From the NCBI GenBank assembly GCA_036365515.1, contig CM070873.1, positions 87,131,948 through 87,195,947 on the forward strand: DNA of 64,000 nucleotides, written 5' to 3'. Origin of the DNA: Torymus aiolomorphi (Eukaryota > Arthropoda > Insecta > Hymenoptera > Torymidae). A program made the position numbers and the translations under genes. This document shows, piece by piece, positions 23,053 to 37,797 of the stretch. The notes below the pieces were generated by a model. The model ran no database searches and was not told the origin of the DNA. It saw only the letters and a program-made list of their open reading frames with translations. Position 1 is the stretch's first letter. The number at the start of each line of letters is the position of its first letter.

Positions 23053-23944
23053 AATAGTACATTTCGAAACTAACTAGGAGAGGCTCAGGGTTCCGGAACC
23101 CCAATTTCCATAAAACAGTTATAAATAACTGTAGAAATAATCAGTTACTGCTGCTACAGTTCACAGAGTAAAAGGAAGATCACCGGGGCAGCATTTGTCA
23201 GATAAGTATGAGTAACCTCAACATTTTTTAGGAGACTTATTTAACATATAATGCTTTATTTTTTGCTTAAAAAATAGGTTCTTTTTCAGCAATAGCGTTT
23301 TGGGACCAAATGAGAAGTTTGTCGAGAAGAGAGGATTGTTTGGATTTTGAATATGAATCCTTTCAACTTATCCTCAACAGCATTTTATTTTCTTCAATAT
23401 ATGATAATAATATACATCAACAAATGACCTTACAATAAGAGGAAAGGTGCTCTGGCATTTGTTTTAACAACGGAAGTACAAAACAGCAATAATGCAAATA
23501 TCGCAAGAAATTCAATATATTCAGGTAATACGATTTTTGTAAATGAATCATTTGACTAGATTCTTTATATTTTACATAATTTATGTGTATTTTAGCAATA
23601 TCAGTCATTGGATATATTTTTGTTGCAGTGCTAATAGTGGTCAAAGGTAAAATATGTTAAATATTGTTACAATTTTGACTTTTTTAAAAAAATTATAATG
23701 GCTCGCCACTTTTTTCGGTGAAGGCGTTAGGGTCTATAACTCTACAGGGGTTCATTGTGTGGTATTACCGACAATCTCTGCGAGTTTTCAGGAAATTGGG
23801 GTTCCGAAACCCTGAGCCTCTCCTAGTAAGTAGTGCGTAAAAGTGATTTTATCCTTGTGCCGTCGTTTGCGCCTGACCGAAGCGAGGGTGAAAAGGTCAT
23901 ACAAGATTAAAATCACCTTCTCGCTCATGTATCGAACAGTATTT
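23053..23944. mobile_element. Hairpin element split by an insertion
   Basis: The left terminus AATAGTACATTTCGAAAC at 23053-23070 and the right block (GTGCGTAAAAGTGATTTTAT to ATCACCTTCTCGCTCATG, then TATCGAACAGTATTTT) form one hairpin element once 23074-23826 and one TAA are removed. The loop is GACCGAAGCGAGGG. Confidence 0.65.
23074..23826. mobile_element. Harbinger-like MITE, 36-bp TIRs, TAA target duplication
   Basis: It starts CTAGGAGAGGCTCAGGGTTC and ends with the inverse GAACCCCAATTTCC-type arm, read as GGAAATTGGGGTTCCGAAAC, CCTGAGCCTCTCCTAG; only one mismatch was noticed in 36 bp. TAA flanks both ends (23071-23073 and 23827-23829). A 3-bp TWA duplication is characteristic of PIF/Harbinger transposons (family knowledge). 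The 680-bp interior is AT-rich, has no transposase and includes only short frames. Confidence 0.65.
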
Positions 23945-23967
23945 TTTAACACTAAAAGTACAAAGTT

Positions 23968-24045
23968 TGATTTAGCGCATGCTTGATTTAGTGCATGCTT
24001 GATTTAGCGCATGCTTTATTTAGTGCATGCTTGATTTAGCGCATT
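23968..24045. repeat. 16-bp tandem repeat, five units
   Basis: Unit GATTTAGYGCATGCTT repeated about five times; C and T alternate at the Y position (GCG, GTG, GCG, GTG, GCG), suggesting a 32-bp higher-order unit. Confidence 0.85.
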
Positions 24046-24290
24046 TAAACTACAATCTATCTTCTACTAGAAACAAATTCCAATCGTTCTAAAAATGTAA
24101 TTGGTCTTACTAAGAAGTAAATGAATAAACGCTAAGTTTACTACACTTACCGTGTGTAGAGTTATGGAGTCGCTGATAGAGCCACTATTCAGATTAAAAT
24201 TTTTATAAACAAGTGAAAAAGATTCGAAAAATTTTTAAACAATTTATGAGTCATATTTTTCACATTTTTTAACTACTGATATATTATTAA

Positions 24291-24966
24291 TTAAGGTGGC
24301 TTCGGCGTTCTTTTCGAACTTATATATACAAATTTTTTACAATGCTTACTTCACATGTTATAATTTGAGAAACAATGTAGTATGAAAAAAGGGTTCTTGA
24401 AGTAACAAAAAATTTTTTTTCTAAGAAATTTGAATATTTTTAAAGAAGGTATTGCTGATTGAAAAAAAAAATCAACAAAACCGATAAATCTTTTTCATTT
24501 TTCATCCGATTTTAATTTGCAAGGTTTCATTTGGTTCCTTGTACAATTTCAGGTGGTGTTACCGGTATGAAAATTGAAAAATTTTCAAAACCTGCAAAGA
24601 TACATCCACTTATTTATAGGTTCGTGTATGGTTTTTATTGAGTTGAGTTAAACAAATAGTGATATCTTTGCGTAGGTTTTGAAAATTTTTCATATCGGTA
24701 ACACAACCTGAAATTATACAAGGAACAAAACGAGATCTTGCAAATTAAAATCGGATGAAAAATGAAAAAGATTTATCGGCTTTGTTGATCTTTTATTTTC
24801 AATTAGCGATATCTTCTTTAAGAATATTCAAATTTCTTTGAAATTTTTTTTTTACTTGAAGAACCATTTTTTCATACTATATTGTTTTTTAAATTATAAC
24901 ATGTGAAGTAAGCATCGTAAAAAATTAGTATGTATAAGTCCGAAAAGAACGCCGGAATCATCTTAA
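24291..24966. mobile_element. TTAA-bounded fold-back element H
   Basis: Begins TTAAGGTGGCTTCGGCGTTC and ends GAACGCCGGAATCATCTTAA. The arms pair over about 300 bp each (CATTTTTCATCCGATTTTAA with TTAAAATCGGATGAAAAATG) around a centre of about 70 bp near 24610-24655. There is no transposase. It is the longest member of the TTAA group apart from element A. Confidence 0.75.
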
Positions 24967-25139
24967 GCCTCCCATAAACAGAGAAATTTTTTTCCGATAG
25001 CGCCACATAAAATGTGTGAGTGTGTGGCCGAATTAGCTATAAGTTACCTTGCTTCAGTATTTATTAGTGATTAAATTATTTATTTTTATATCGAAGGTAC
25101 TGAGCGTGGCAAAACTCGATTACATCACATAAAAAGCTT
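24967..25139. other. AT-rich spacer
   Basis: Nothing recognised. Confidence 0.4.
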
Positions 25140-25470
25140 GTACCCTGGGCTGTGCAATTGAACACCAAGCAATACAGCAGAAGCAGAACAAGAAGCGTAA
25201 GTACGCGGATCCTCGTCGCCGCTTCGTCGTCAAAATTTCATCCGACACGATTCACGAGACGGGAGAAACCGCGAAAAAAAGGAAAGCAGAGAAAAGTCCT
25301 TCCCTCGCGCTGTCGCTGCAGCCTCACGTAATATAATAATCCAATGGCTTTCACAGAGAAGTGCTGTCGTTGCCCAAGTCAGCCGCGCTTTCATTCAGTC
25401 TCTCTCGTTCTCTTCCTCTCTCTCTTTCTCTCTCTCCGCTTCCCTCGCTCCCTCTCTCATTTTGTCTCTT
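25140..25470. promoter_or_regulatory. Moderately CpG-rich patch with CTCTC tract
   Basis: A GC-richer patch with CGTCGCCGCTTCGTCGTC near 25214 and a pyrimidine tract (CTCTCTCTTTCTCTCTCTCC) near 25418. A 127-codon Phe/Leu/Ser frame starting at 25344 is the translation of this T/C-rich strand and is not called a gene. Confidence 0.25.
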
Positions 25471-29792
<4,322 letters not shown>

Positions 29793-29957
29793 AATAGTAC
29801 ATTACAACACAAGTGCATGAATCGCCTATACGTGCACGCGTATCGTATACTATTTTTTTTTAACTCAGCGTGCGTAATTCTACTTTTATGTTTTGGCGCT
29901 CAGTGTGCGAAGTGATTACTTGGTAACTATACCGCACCAGTTACACAATGTACTATT
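29793..29957. mobile_element. Tandem pair of small hairpin-family elements
   Basis: 29793-29858 is a minimal 66-bp unit: AATAGTACATTACAACACAA at the left and GCACGCGTATCGTATACTATT at the right, inverse ends around TGAATCGCC. A second, weaker unit runs from there to ACACAATGTACTATT at 29957. Neither holds the GAGCGAAGCGAG loop. Confidence 0.55.
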
Positions 29958-32550
29958 TTTTAATATTACCATATGAATTTTAAGGAAAAGACTTCACCTT
30001 TCTGCCTGTATTACTTCCAATTGGGTTTTTAGCTTATATTTCGACTATAAACGAAATACTTGTTTTTTGACTTTATAAAACGCGCAACTCACTGAAAATT
30101 CAAAATAACTTACATAAAAATGTAGTGATCATCCTCAAACAATTAAAAACGATTTATAAGGTCTATTTTTCATATTTAGAAGCTACAGACATTGGTTATT
30201 TAAGTTTTTGGATAAGTGGAGATTCAGAATCTTATAATGTTATTCTTTGTAAAATGTTTTATACGTAATATGTGATGTAGTTTATCATTCAATTTCCGCA
30301 ATTAATTTTTCTTCTTTTTCCATACAATAATAATCATTTATTAACAATAATTATATAAGTTAATTAAACTATTTGAAAATATACATGCTAAATACACGCT
30401 ACTTTTGATAACAGGCACTTTTTTGTAGAAACTATTTGAAATGCTCATTAACTTGCGTTTTTCTTTTTCATGTTTTTTTACGAATTTGACTTGTCTTTTA
30501 ATGACCTTTTTCTCAGTCATTAATTAAAATTGATAAAAATATGTATTAAAAAGATACACTATTTCAGAAAAAAAATTTAGACAATAAAAATTTGAGTTTT
30601 AATATATATTTATTTAATAGTTTCCAGTGCATGAGACGAATGAAAAATTTTTAATTTATTTTTCAACAATGCATTTGATAAATTTGGTTGTTTCGTTCGA
30701 CTAAACTGTCCTCGTCTGCCAATATGTTTACTCTGGTGTAAACAGTACCTACCTATCGTAAAATGATTAATGTACACAGCATTCATTAGTCGGGGTTATT
30801 GCCACTTCCGATAATTGTATATTCTATAATGTATCGTTATTGTTCCATCATAGCACATTGGACGTAACATTTGCTTTAGAAATAAACATAACTTTTAGCC
30901 AACGCGTTGTGAATGTATAGAAGAGTCCTCATTATTAACGAGAGCCTAATACTCATCAAGCAGTTCTTGTTTCAGGTGATATAGGATGATGCGGAGCACA
31001 AATTACAGTCACGGTTAAAATACCACACTTTATCGAATTATCGATATTTCCTATTTTAATTCAGAATCACTATTATTTCACGCAAGTGTATCGTAAATTA
31101 CAATTTTAAAAGTCATGCAAAATTCTATTTTTCGTATCTATTTAGCATGGACAAAATGATTTTCTTACCAGTCCATAATAGTATATTATGCACCTAGGGA
31201 GTAAAGTAGGGTAGTGACTCCCGCGGGCGTCAATAGCCCTCATTGCTACCGAGTGCCATATACAACTTATTTGCATTCCCGGCGGAAAGATATTTATTTG
31301 ATTAATCCCTAATTTCAGGGTCGAAAACCTCACTTCTAGAAACTGCGACGCCTATGCTCGTTTCTTTATTTTTTTCGCGACTAGTGTTGCTTGGAAAAGA
31401 TTTGCGGCCCGAGCGAAGCGAGAATAGGATCACGCAGGCGGGCTAACCGGGAATAAAGCATAGAGAAACGCACATGCGCGTGGCAGTTTTTAGAAGGGAG
31501 GACATGTGGTGTTTTATCCTGTATAGTTAGGGAATAAACACAATACTTTACGCCAGGGTGTGCTAAAAAATAAGTTGTTAGCTCCGTAGTGTAACACGTT
31601 GTGCTCCGGATATAACTAATAAATAAAACCAAAAAATAGTATAAGCAACTCATACATATTGGTAACTTCCGCAATGGTGTGATTGTTCAACATTTGTACG
31701 ACAAATTTTACGGTAATGTGGGAACCACCCACTATGATGATGTACACTAATACTATTTTAACATTTTTTGTGACCAAATTCATTATTTTTGAAAAAATTC
31801 TTTTTCGCGTGAATATGTGTACAACTTATACCTTAAAAACTCTTTTACCAATTTTGACCCAAGAACGCTTATTCTCTTTTTTTGCGAAAAGAACCATTAA
31901 ACTAATAAAATTGTTTTTAAATTAACCGATTTTATTTCATTTTGGCGAAAAATTGATTTTCATATTTTGGCTTTTGTTACTGCATTTTTATTATCCGTAT
32001 TTGTTGATGACAATATCAATACTTAAAAAAAAATTATTCCCGAATGATAGCAAAAAAATCAATCAACCCATTGAAAACTTCTGGCAGAGATACATTTTTA
32101 TATCCGATGTTCAAGTACAACTTATAAAATTATGAAAATTTCTTGCATCTCGTGTTTATCGACTTTTACATACGATAGTTTATCCCGTTTGTTTTTCATA
32201 GTAATTTTAAATTAAAAAATTGATTTGTTTTATTTTTAAAATGTGATAAGAACGATGTTATAAAGTTTGAGAACCTCAGTACCAATAAATTAACAGCGAT
32301 TTTTAAATTGTAATTAAAAATCTAAATAACCAATAAAGAATTATTTTCTTTTTATAAACGTGAAATATTGCCCACAGAAATACAAAATTAAATAATGGGA
32401 AACTTATTTATTTATTTTAGACATGAAAAAATGTATTAATCTTTATTGGAAGACATGGGGTGAAATGTTTCATTGCGTGTTAGGATCTCAAACCCTAAAA
32501 GTTGTAAAGTTGCCTCTTGTTACGTATGAGAGGACAGACTGAATAAGTCG
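29958..32550. other. AT-rich spacer
   Basis: No credible gene. Minus-strand frames near 31142-31674 and plus-strand frames near 31683-32135 are short, hydrophobic or AT-driven. A palindromic pair of forkhead-type motifs (TGTTTAC 30725-30731; GTAAACA 30738-30744) and a hairpin-family remnant near 31405 are the only notes. Confidence 0.5.
31405..31440. repeat. Remnant of hairpin-family loop
   Basis: GCGGCCCGAGCGAAGCGAGA matches the loop and inner arm of the hairpin elements (compare 11294-11312), but pairing arms and termini are not evident. Confidence 0.35.
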
Positions 32551-32553
32551 CGT

Positions 32554-32559
32554 AAAAAA
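32554..32559 (-). terminator. Pol III T6 terminator
   Basis: Six A on the plus strand (TTTTTT on the minus strand) two bases beyond the tRNA-like 3' end, as expected for a Pol III terminator. Confidence 0.5.
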
Positions 32560-32561
32560 TA

Positions 32562-32633
32562 TGCGACGAGCGGGATTCGAACGCACGATCTCGAGGTTTG
32601 TAGGCCCGCGCTCTACCACTGAGCTAACGTCGC
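32562..32633 (-). tRNA. tRNA-like gene, ACA anticodon (possible Cys isoacceptor or pseudogene)
   Basis: The minus strand folds as a 72-nt tRNA: acceptor GCGACGT/TCGTCGC pairs at six of seven positions, the D stem GCTC/GAGC is perfect with loop AGTGGTA, the anticodon loop is CTACAAA (anticodon ACA at 32599-32601), and the T loop is TTCGAAT. The A box (TAGCTCAGTGGTAGAGC) and B box (GTTCGAATCC) are intact, the discriminator is A with no encoded CCA, and a T6 run lies a few bases downstream. Weak points are one C-C mismatch in each of the anticodon and T stems. ACA would read the Cys codon UGU, whereas eukaryotic tRNA-Cys normally has GCA. It may be a transcribed tRNA-derived gene or a pseudogene. 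Confidence 0.5.
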
Positions 32634-32656
32634 GATGCTTGCTCGAGAGCATCGCG
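32631..32656. repeat. Perfect 9-bp hairpin abutting the tRNA-like 5' end
   Basis: CGCGATGCT-tgctcgag-AGCATCGCG. The left arm overlaps the first bases of the tRNA-like sequence, so the stem could form in a leader RNA. Confidence 0.6.
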
Positions 32657-32879
32657 AGTGTCTAGTCCTTATCGTGAAGCGGATGGGTCAGGGCTCGGAT
32701 GACGGTCGAGCTGAGCCCGTGACACTCTACATTTTTTAAAAATAGTTCAAATACGATATAAAGTTGAAGCAAAAGCTCGAAAAAGTCGATGAACCATTTT
32801 TAAAATAAACACGAAAACATCGTAGCGCGATGGTAAAAAAGAGCTCGAGAAACCATAGGCTATTTTCCCATAATTTTTC
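32657..32879. other. Spacer
   Basis: No gene or repeat recognised. Confidence 0.4.
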
Positions 32880-33610
32880 TTCTCTCTTATGCACACACAT
32901 ACGCAGGCGCATGTGCGCATTCGCTCGAGTATAGCAGAAAATACATGAGCGCAAAGTAAATTTCTACATAGCGCGAGCACGGAGCATTGGCCAACGTTTC
33001 TCATTTTCTCTCTCACATCGACTCACACAGGCACACAGAGAGCTACGCACGCCCGCGTATAGGCGAACATCACTTGGTGCACACTTGCACGGAGTAACAC
33101 GAACGCAGCCTCCCCTGCGCCTCCCCGCCAGGCTCTATTTTGCCTCTCCTCTGGCTGGCACCCCACCCGCCCCAGCCCTGCAGCAGCAGCGCCGGCAGTA
33201 GCGTCGCTCGATCCGACCTCTCCCTCTCGATTCGATCCCGTTGCACCCCTCACCTGGTCCCCACCGCGCTGACAAACACGCTCTAGAGCCCGTCCGACCT
33301 CCCACCCTCTCTCATCCGCGTTCTGGGAAAGAGAGGACGTTACTCCGACCCCCTCGACCCCCTCGACCGCGAATTTCAATTTGTTATTTTTGCATCATTT
33401 TACCCCCCTAACCCCCCTCCTCACCGACTATAGCTCCAGCGCACGACCTCCTCCCGCCCCACTCTCTCCTTTTCGTCCTGCTTCATCAGTGCCCGAGCGT
33501 TATAGCGCCCCCTCTCTCTCTCTCTCTCATTCTCTCCACTCTCTCGTTCCCGTTCTTTCCAACGTACGGCCGGCAAAATTTCTCTGTTTGTGCAAAAAGT
33601 TTCGAAATTA
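32880..33610. promoter_or_regulatory. Large C-rich CpG/GAGA island
   Basis: A strand-asymmetric, C- and CT-rich island (CCCCCTCGACCCCCTCGACC near 33349; CTCTCTCTCTCTC near 33510), preceded by ACACAC/GCGC motifs at 32885-33050. A 118-codon Gly/Glu/Arg/Ala-rich minus frame (33023-33379) and shorter frames on both strands have no recognisable domain. It is a candidate promoter or 5' UTR. Confidence 0.4.
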
Positions 33611-34718
33611 AATTTTTCCCCATCCTCCTCGTTGCAGCTCTGTTTTGTAGACTTTATACAAATTTTCATAGAAATATCCCGTCTAAGGCGTCTTTCAGAA
33701 CTAATTCTATTTCGATCTATTTTAATGTATTTTCATATTTAGTTTCAACGCTACCTTATTTATTGTTTAATATTATTAAATAATGTACTTTTCATTAAAG
33801 TTTAAAAAATAGATTACGTAAGTAACGAATGAAAGGTTAAATTAAAGCTCTTTCAAACTACTTTCTGTTAATTTCTTAATAATTAAGCTGACACTTTTAG
33901 CTATCGACTTATGTAGGTCTCTGGGAACACCTATTTCCCCTAGATATTTCGAAAAACTGTTCTATATATGTTCCTAGAGCCCAATGGGCTAATTCTATAA
34001 CAGAGGCTTATTTTTGGCTTGAGAATTGACATCCTGACGTTTCAGCCAAATCCATTTTCTGGGGGTAAAAAATACATCTCTTTGATAAAGGAAACCCCTA
34101 GAGTGCTTAGATTTTTATCCATGGTATCTTAATGATGAGTGGTGTTGAATAATTCAGCTCTAAGCATTTATTATTAAATTTGCTAATAATAATTTTAAAA
34201 AAATAATATACTTGTTTGTAGCTATTAATTAAGAAGCTCAAATTGATTTTAAATTAAATTAGTTCCACATTCGTGTACAAATATAAAACTACGTTCTTTT
34301 GTCATACAGAATTAGAACACTACTACAAGAAAACAACTGACATAAATAGGTATAGTTACCTTCAGACTTACTACATACTATACTAACTGCAGATGTTGTC
34401 TGCTTGCAGCAATACTATTTACTTTTATACTTTGTGAACAAACTATTTTTAATAAAGGCTTTTGTAATAAAAACAATAAAAAAAGCAGCTCCGTTGTAAT
34501 CCTTTTTATAATCCGAAGCGTAGAGTATTTTTAAATAGTGTAAATAAAGTATTTTTGAGGGCTAGTGAATTTCTAATAAGAATGCCTGAATGTTAAATGT
34601 AGTGAAGAAGTCTATTATCAGAATCACAAATGGAAAAATATCAGGAGGTAAAAAGGGCAGATATTGAATAATTTTAAAGAGAAATAAGTAATTTAACACT
34701 CAAAACTGCTATTATAAG
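33611..34718. other. AT-rich spacer
   Basis: Nothing recognised. Confidence 0.5.
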
Positions 34719-34985
34719 GTTTTATAGCACTGCCTGCCCTAAGCCCGCTGTCACGCCTATCCGTGACCTAAGTAGTCCTTTTTTGCACCGTGAGGTTAGC
34801 GCACGAGCGTAGCGAATAGGGCATGGTTAGGCGTGACAGCGGGCTTAGGACAGGCGGTGCTATAAAATTCTATACGATAAGTAACACTCTCCACGTCGTC
34901 AAGTTAGGGCCCGAGCATCGCTAGCCCTAACTTCACGCCGTGCAAAAAGGTGCTACTTAGGTCACACGTATCGTAATGTACTATA
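34719..34985. mobile_element. Two interleaved GC-rich hairpins
   Basis: Pair 1: TTTTATAGCACTGCCTGCCC plus TAAGCCCGCTGTCACGCC (34721 on) pairs with GGCGTGACAGCGGGCTTA plus GGACAGGCGGTGCTATAAAA (to about 34867). Pair 2: GTGACCTAAGTAGTCCTTTT plus TTGCACCGTGAGG (34768 on) pairs with CACGCCGTGCAAAAAGGTGC plus TACTTAGGTCAC (to about 34965). The pairs cross, since the left arm of pair 2 lies inside pair 1 and its right arm lies outside. The right end is CGTATCGTAATGTACTAT, the family terminus, and CGAGCGTAGCGAA is the loop remnant. Confidence 0.65.
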
Positions 34986-35115
34986 GTACTACCCATAAAA
35001 TAGTCAGAAATCTCCTTATCAAGTAGGGAAATAGTAGATTTCAGACGTTAAAATATTCAAACTAATAACAGACTTATACTACTCTGTTATTGTTGACTGA
35101 CATTAACATTCCTTC

Positions 35116-35283
35116 TTGAAACTCCGTGCGATAAGTGTCACTTTTTCGTTTATCAAGCGTGCGCATAAGTGGTAGTTAACGCACGGAGTATCAAAAAATA
35201 ATGTTCGATACTCGTGATAAATATGATTCTCGCACGAGTGTGATTGTCACCCTCGCTTCGCTCATTTTTATCGTGCTATATAC
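35116..35283 (+). mobile_element. Hairpin-family element, type II
   Basis: TTGAAACTCCGTGCGATAAG pairs with GCGCATAAGTGGTAGTTAAC and CGCACGGAGTATCAAA. AATAATGTTCGATACTCG, ATTCTCGCACGAGTG and CACCCTCGCTTCGCTC follow. The layout is shared with 7859-8077 and 16116-16307 (inverted). Confidence 0.6.
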
Positions 35284-35690
35284 AGTGAACAAAATTTAAT
35301 ATAAATTTAATAACAAAGTATGCATGGTAGAAGATTAATTATATCCAAAAGTGAGAGTAATTGTTACAAAAATTTTTCTTTTGTATTTTTTTCTTCCATA
35401 ACTTAAAGAGTGTTTTCTAAAAGAGGGAAAATTTACAAAGATATTTTATAAAATTTGAAAAATAATTAATTTGTACCAGAATTTTCAAAAACCTTGTAAT
35501 AAAAATATTTTTTTTTTAAATAGACTAAATAACCGTAGGTACAGAAAATTTTCGAAAACTGAAAACTCTCTGATTGACAGTTTGTGCTAATATGGTAATT
35601 TGTACGCGATATTTTTGTAATTTATCAATGTGGTTGGTATAATCTTCATATACCGCAGAGCATAGACATAAAGCCGCTTTTTGGCAAGGT
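35284..35690. other. AT-rich spacer
   Basis: Nothing recognised. Confidence 0.45.
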
Positions 35691-36540
35691 CAAATCACGT
35701 CGCATAATGCGTTATTACACGAGAATCGTGCACGTCATAATCGAAACAGCCTGCGCGACGAACGCGCGGGCTGCACGGGCGCGATGCAATGTCCGCTATA
35801 ATTTCGCGGGGTCGGCACTCCGTCATCCACTCTGCGCGCGTGCGTATAAATGGGCTTTGTGCGCGGCAAAACAAGGCGCACCGCTGGAAATATGTCGGGC
35901 GGCAGAGGAACAACGGCCGCTCCAGCCACATCCCGCCGGAATAGATTCATTATGCTCCTGACCGATGCAGTGCGGCGCGGCGGCTCTGTGTCGATCTCGC
36001 TCGAAAACAACTATTGCAGCGGCTATTACTCGCTCCCCAGCCCTGTCCTGTTCTCTACGGCGGCATACACGATGCTCTACCGACTCTCGTTTATAATTTA
36101 GGATGTCTCTTCAAGCTCTCAGTGATTATGGCACAGGCCTGCGGGGGCGAAAGTAAAGTCCAATGGAAAGGCCGTTCACGCAAAGTGCAGACTCGGCCGT
36201 ACCGCTGCGTTCGCGCGAGCGACCCTTTGGCCGAGATCGCGGCTTATCTCGCGTACGTGTCTAACGTGTCCGAGCGAGCCGCACGCGCGATTATTACGTA
36301 AGCGCGTTTCTCACGCAGCAAGGAGCCGAGAGCTCTTCTTATCTCGCGGCGGAGCCTGCGCTACAGGTCTTTCTCTTTCTTGCTCCTGCCTCTATGATGC
36401 AGGTTCACGTCTACGCCTTGCTGTTCCGGCTGTCGCGACCACCTGGGAAACTCGCGATTTATGCGTCTAGCCGGCTGGACTCTTGTCTTCTCTGTACGCG
36501 ATACGCAAGCCCGCGCACCTGATGGACTTCTGTCCACCTG
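35691..36540 (+). promoter_or_regulatory. CpG island with a consensus TATA box
   Basis: A GC-rich island with GCGTATAAATGGGC (TATAAA at 35845-35850), the best TATA box in the window. CpG-dense sequence follows for about 650 bp, including GTAAGCGC at 36299. Several overlapping 78-95 codon frames on both strands are not recognisable proteins. A TATA-driven transcript starting near 35875-35880 is plausible, though unproven. Confidence 0.4.
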
Positions 36541-36830
36541 TTCTTTAAAGATTTATATATCAAAACCACCATTACAATAGCAGACAATATGATAATATGT
36601 AGGTATATTGGAAATCGATTGGGGCACGCAAAATCAAATGTATAGCGTATTTAAAAAGTTTTTTAAAAAATAAACATTTTCTAGGTATACAAGCATGTGA
36701 GATAACAATGTTGCGTGAAATCGAGAGTTTTCAAAAGAAGACGCGAAAAGAATAAACCGATATATCGGATATAATATGTAAACGTACGCAAGGAGCGCGC
36801 CGGCACGCGATCATCGCAAGGAAGAGTATA

Positions 36831-36835
<5 letters not shown>
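36541..36835. other. AT-rich spacer
   Basis: Nothing recognised. Confidence 0.4.

Positions 36836-36869
<34 letters not shown>
36836..36869. repeat. (GA)n microsatellite
   Basis: About 17 GA units next to a CpG-containing patch (36780-37070). Confidence 0.9.
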
Positions 36870-36872
<3 letters not shown>

Positions 36873-37468
36873 GAGCGCTGTATTACACGCTGCGCACACA
36901 CATATACCTTATGTCGAATCCGCCCGGAGCTTTACTTTCGATTTCGTAGGTATGCCGCGGTAACTTCAACGTGGACTTTTGCTCACGTAGCCATCGTGCA
37001 GAACGTGTCTTATGTAAAACCCTCGTTACACGCGTTGGTGAACGTTCGGACGATTCGCTCGTTTAGGCGTACAAGTACGTAAGTTTGCGAAATTTTCAAA
37101 TTAATGGTTTGAAATTTATAATTTTATATTTTTAAATATAAAATATATCAAGTAGCACTTTAGCTTTATATCAAGTCGAACAAAATTGAAGAAATAAACT
37201 TTTTAGCTTGTAGCGGGAGACACTGTGATTTATCTTGTAATTTGCATCAATCCGAACATTAGTGTATGTGCATGCGCAAATTGTCTAATGCGTAAATGTG
37301 GACTGATCGGTCTTTGAGTTGAAAAGAATAGAGGGCTTGCTCTCTCTCTCTCTCTCCGGGATCCGTCGCATAGGCAACATCGTCGCCTTGGAGTTACGAG
37401 GCCAGCCAACGCCCAGACGAAGCAGCTACCACTGCTATACGGAGAAATGTTAGGGAGAGACGACTTCC
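36870..37468. other. Mixed-composition spacer
   Basis: CpG-containing patches near 36870-37080 and 37310-37440 flank an AT-rich stretch. No gene recognised. Confidence 0.35.
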
Positions 37469-37797
37469 ACACTGAAAAAGCTATGGTATTCGTTTTAGAC
37501 CATAAGATGGTCTTGAAAATTCTCCACAGTAGTGTGGTGTAAAGAAATAACTTCGTTTGGAATAAAAATATTCCCATATTGGTGTATATTTTACGCCACA
37601 AAGCTGTGGTGAATATCAAACCCGTCCGTAGTGTGAAATCACCGCCACACGGAGACTTGTTCACTCGCAAAAGTATAGTGGGGCTAGATAGACTCGCGCC
37701 TGGTGTGAAATCGCCACCGCACTGATGAGACTCGCTCGCTCTCAAGAAGAAGTGGGGGTTGCCCAAATGTCAGTGGTACAATTTCGTCACACCGAGT
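37469..37797. mobile_element. MITE-like element with repeated GTGTGGTG motifs
   Basis: A segment starting CCACACTGAAAAAGC and ending CGTCACACCGAG, with several GTGTGGTG / GTGTGAAATC blocks. A roughly 70-bp unit GTGTGAAATCACCGCCAC is duplicated at 37689 as GTGTGAAATCGCCACCGC. It accounts for the repeated CGGDF-type peptides in a 178-codon minus frame (37230-37766), which is therefore not a gene. The ends are only weakly inverted. Confidence 0.35.

Noticed and set aside
23968..24045. Possible CRISPR-like array
   Set aside because: Units are contiguous 16-bp tandem repeats without unique spacers, and the DNA is eukaryotic.
30725..30744. Inverted forkhead-type motifs TGTTTAC / GTAAACA
   Set aside because: Two 7-mers facing each other can arise by chance in AT-rich DNA; there is no island or other site nearby.
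37230..37766. 178-codon frame with repeated CGGDFT peptides
   Set aside because: The repeats come from duplicated blocks of a MITE-like element and the rest from a CpG-containing patch.
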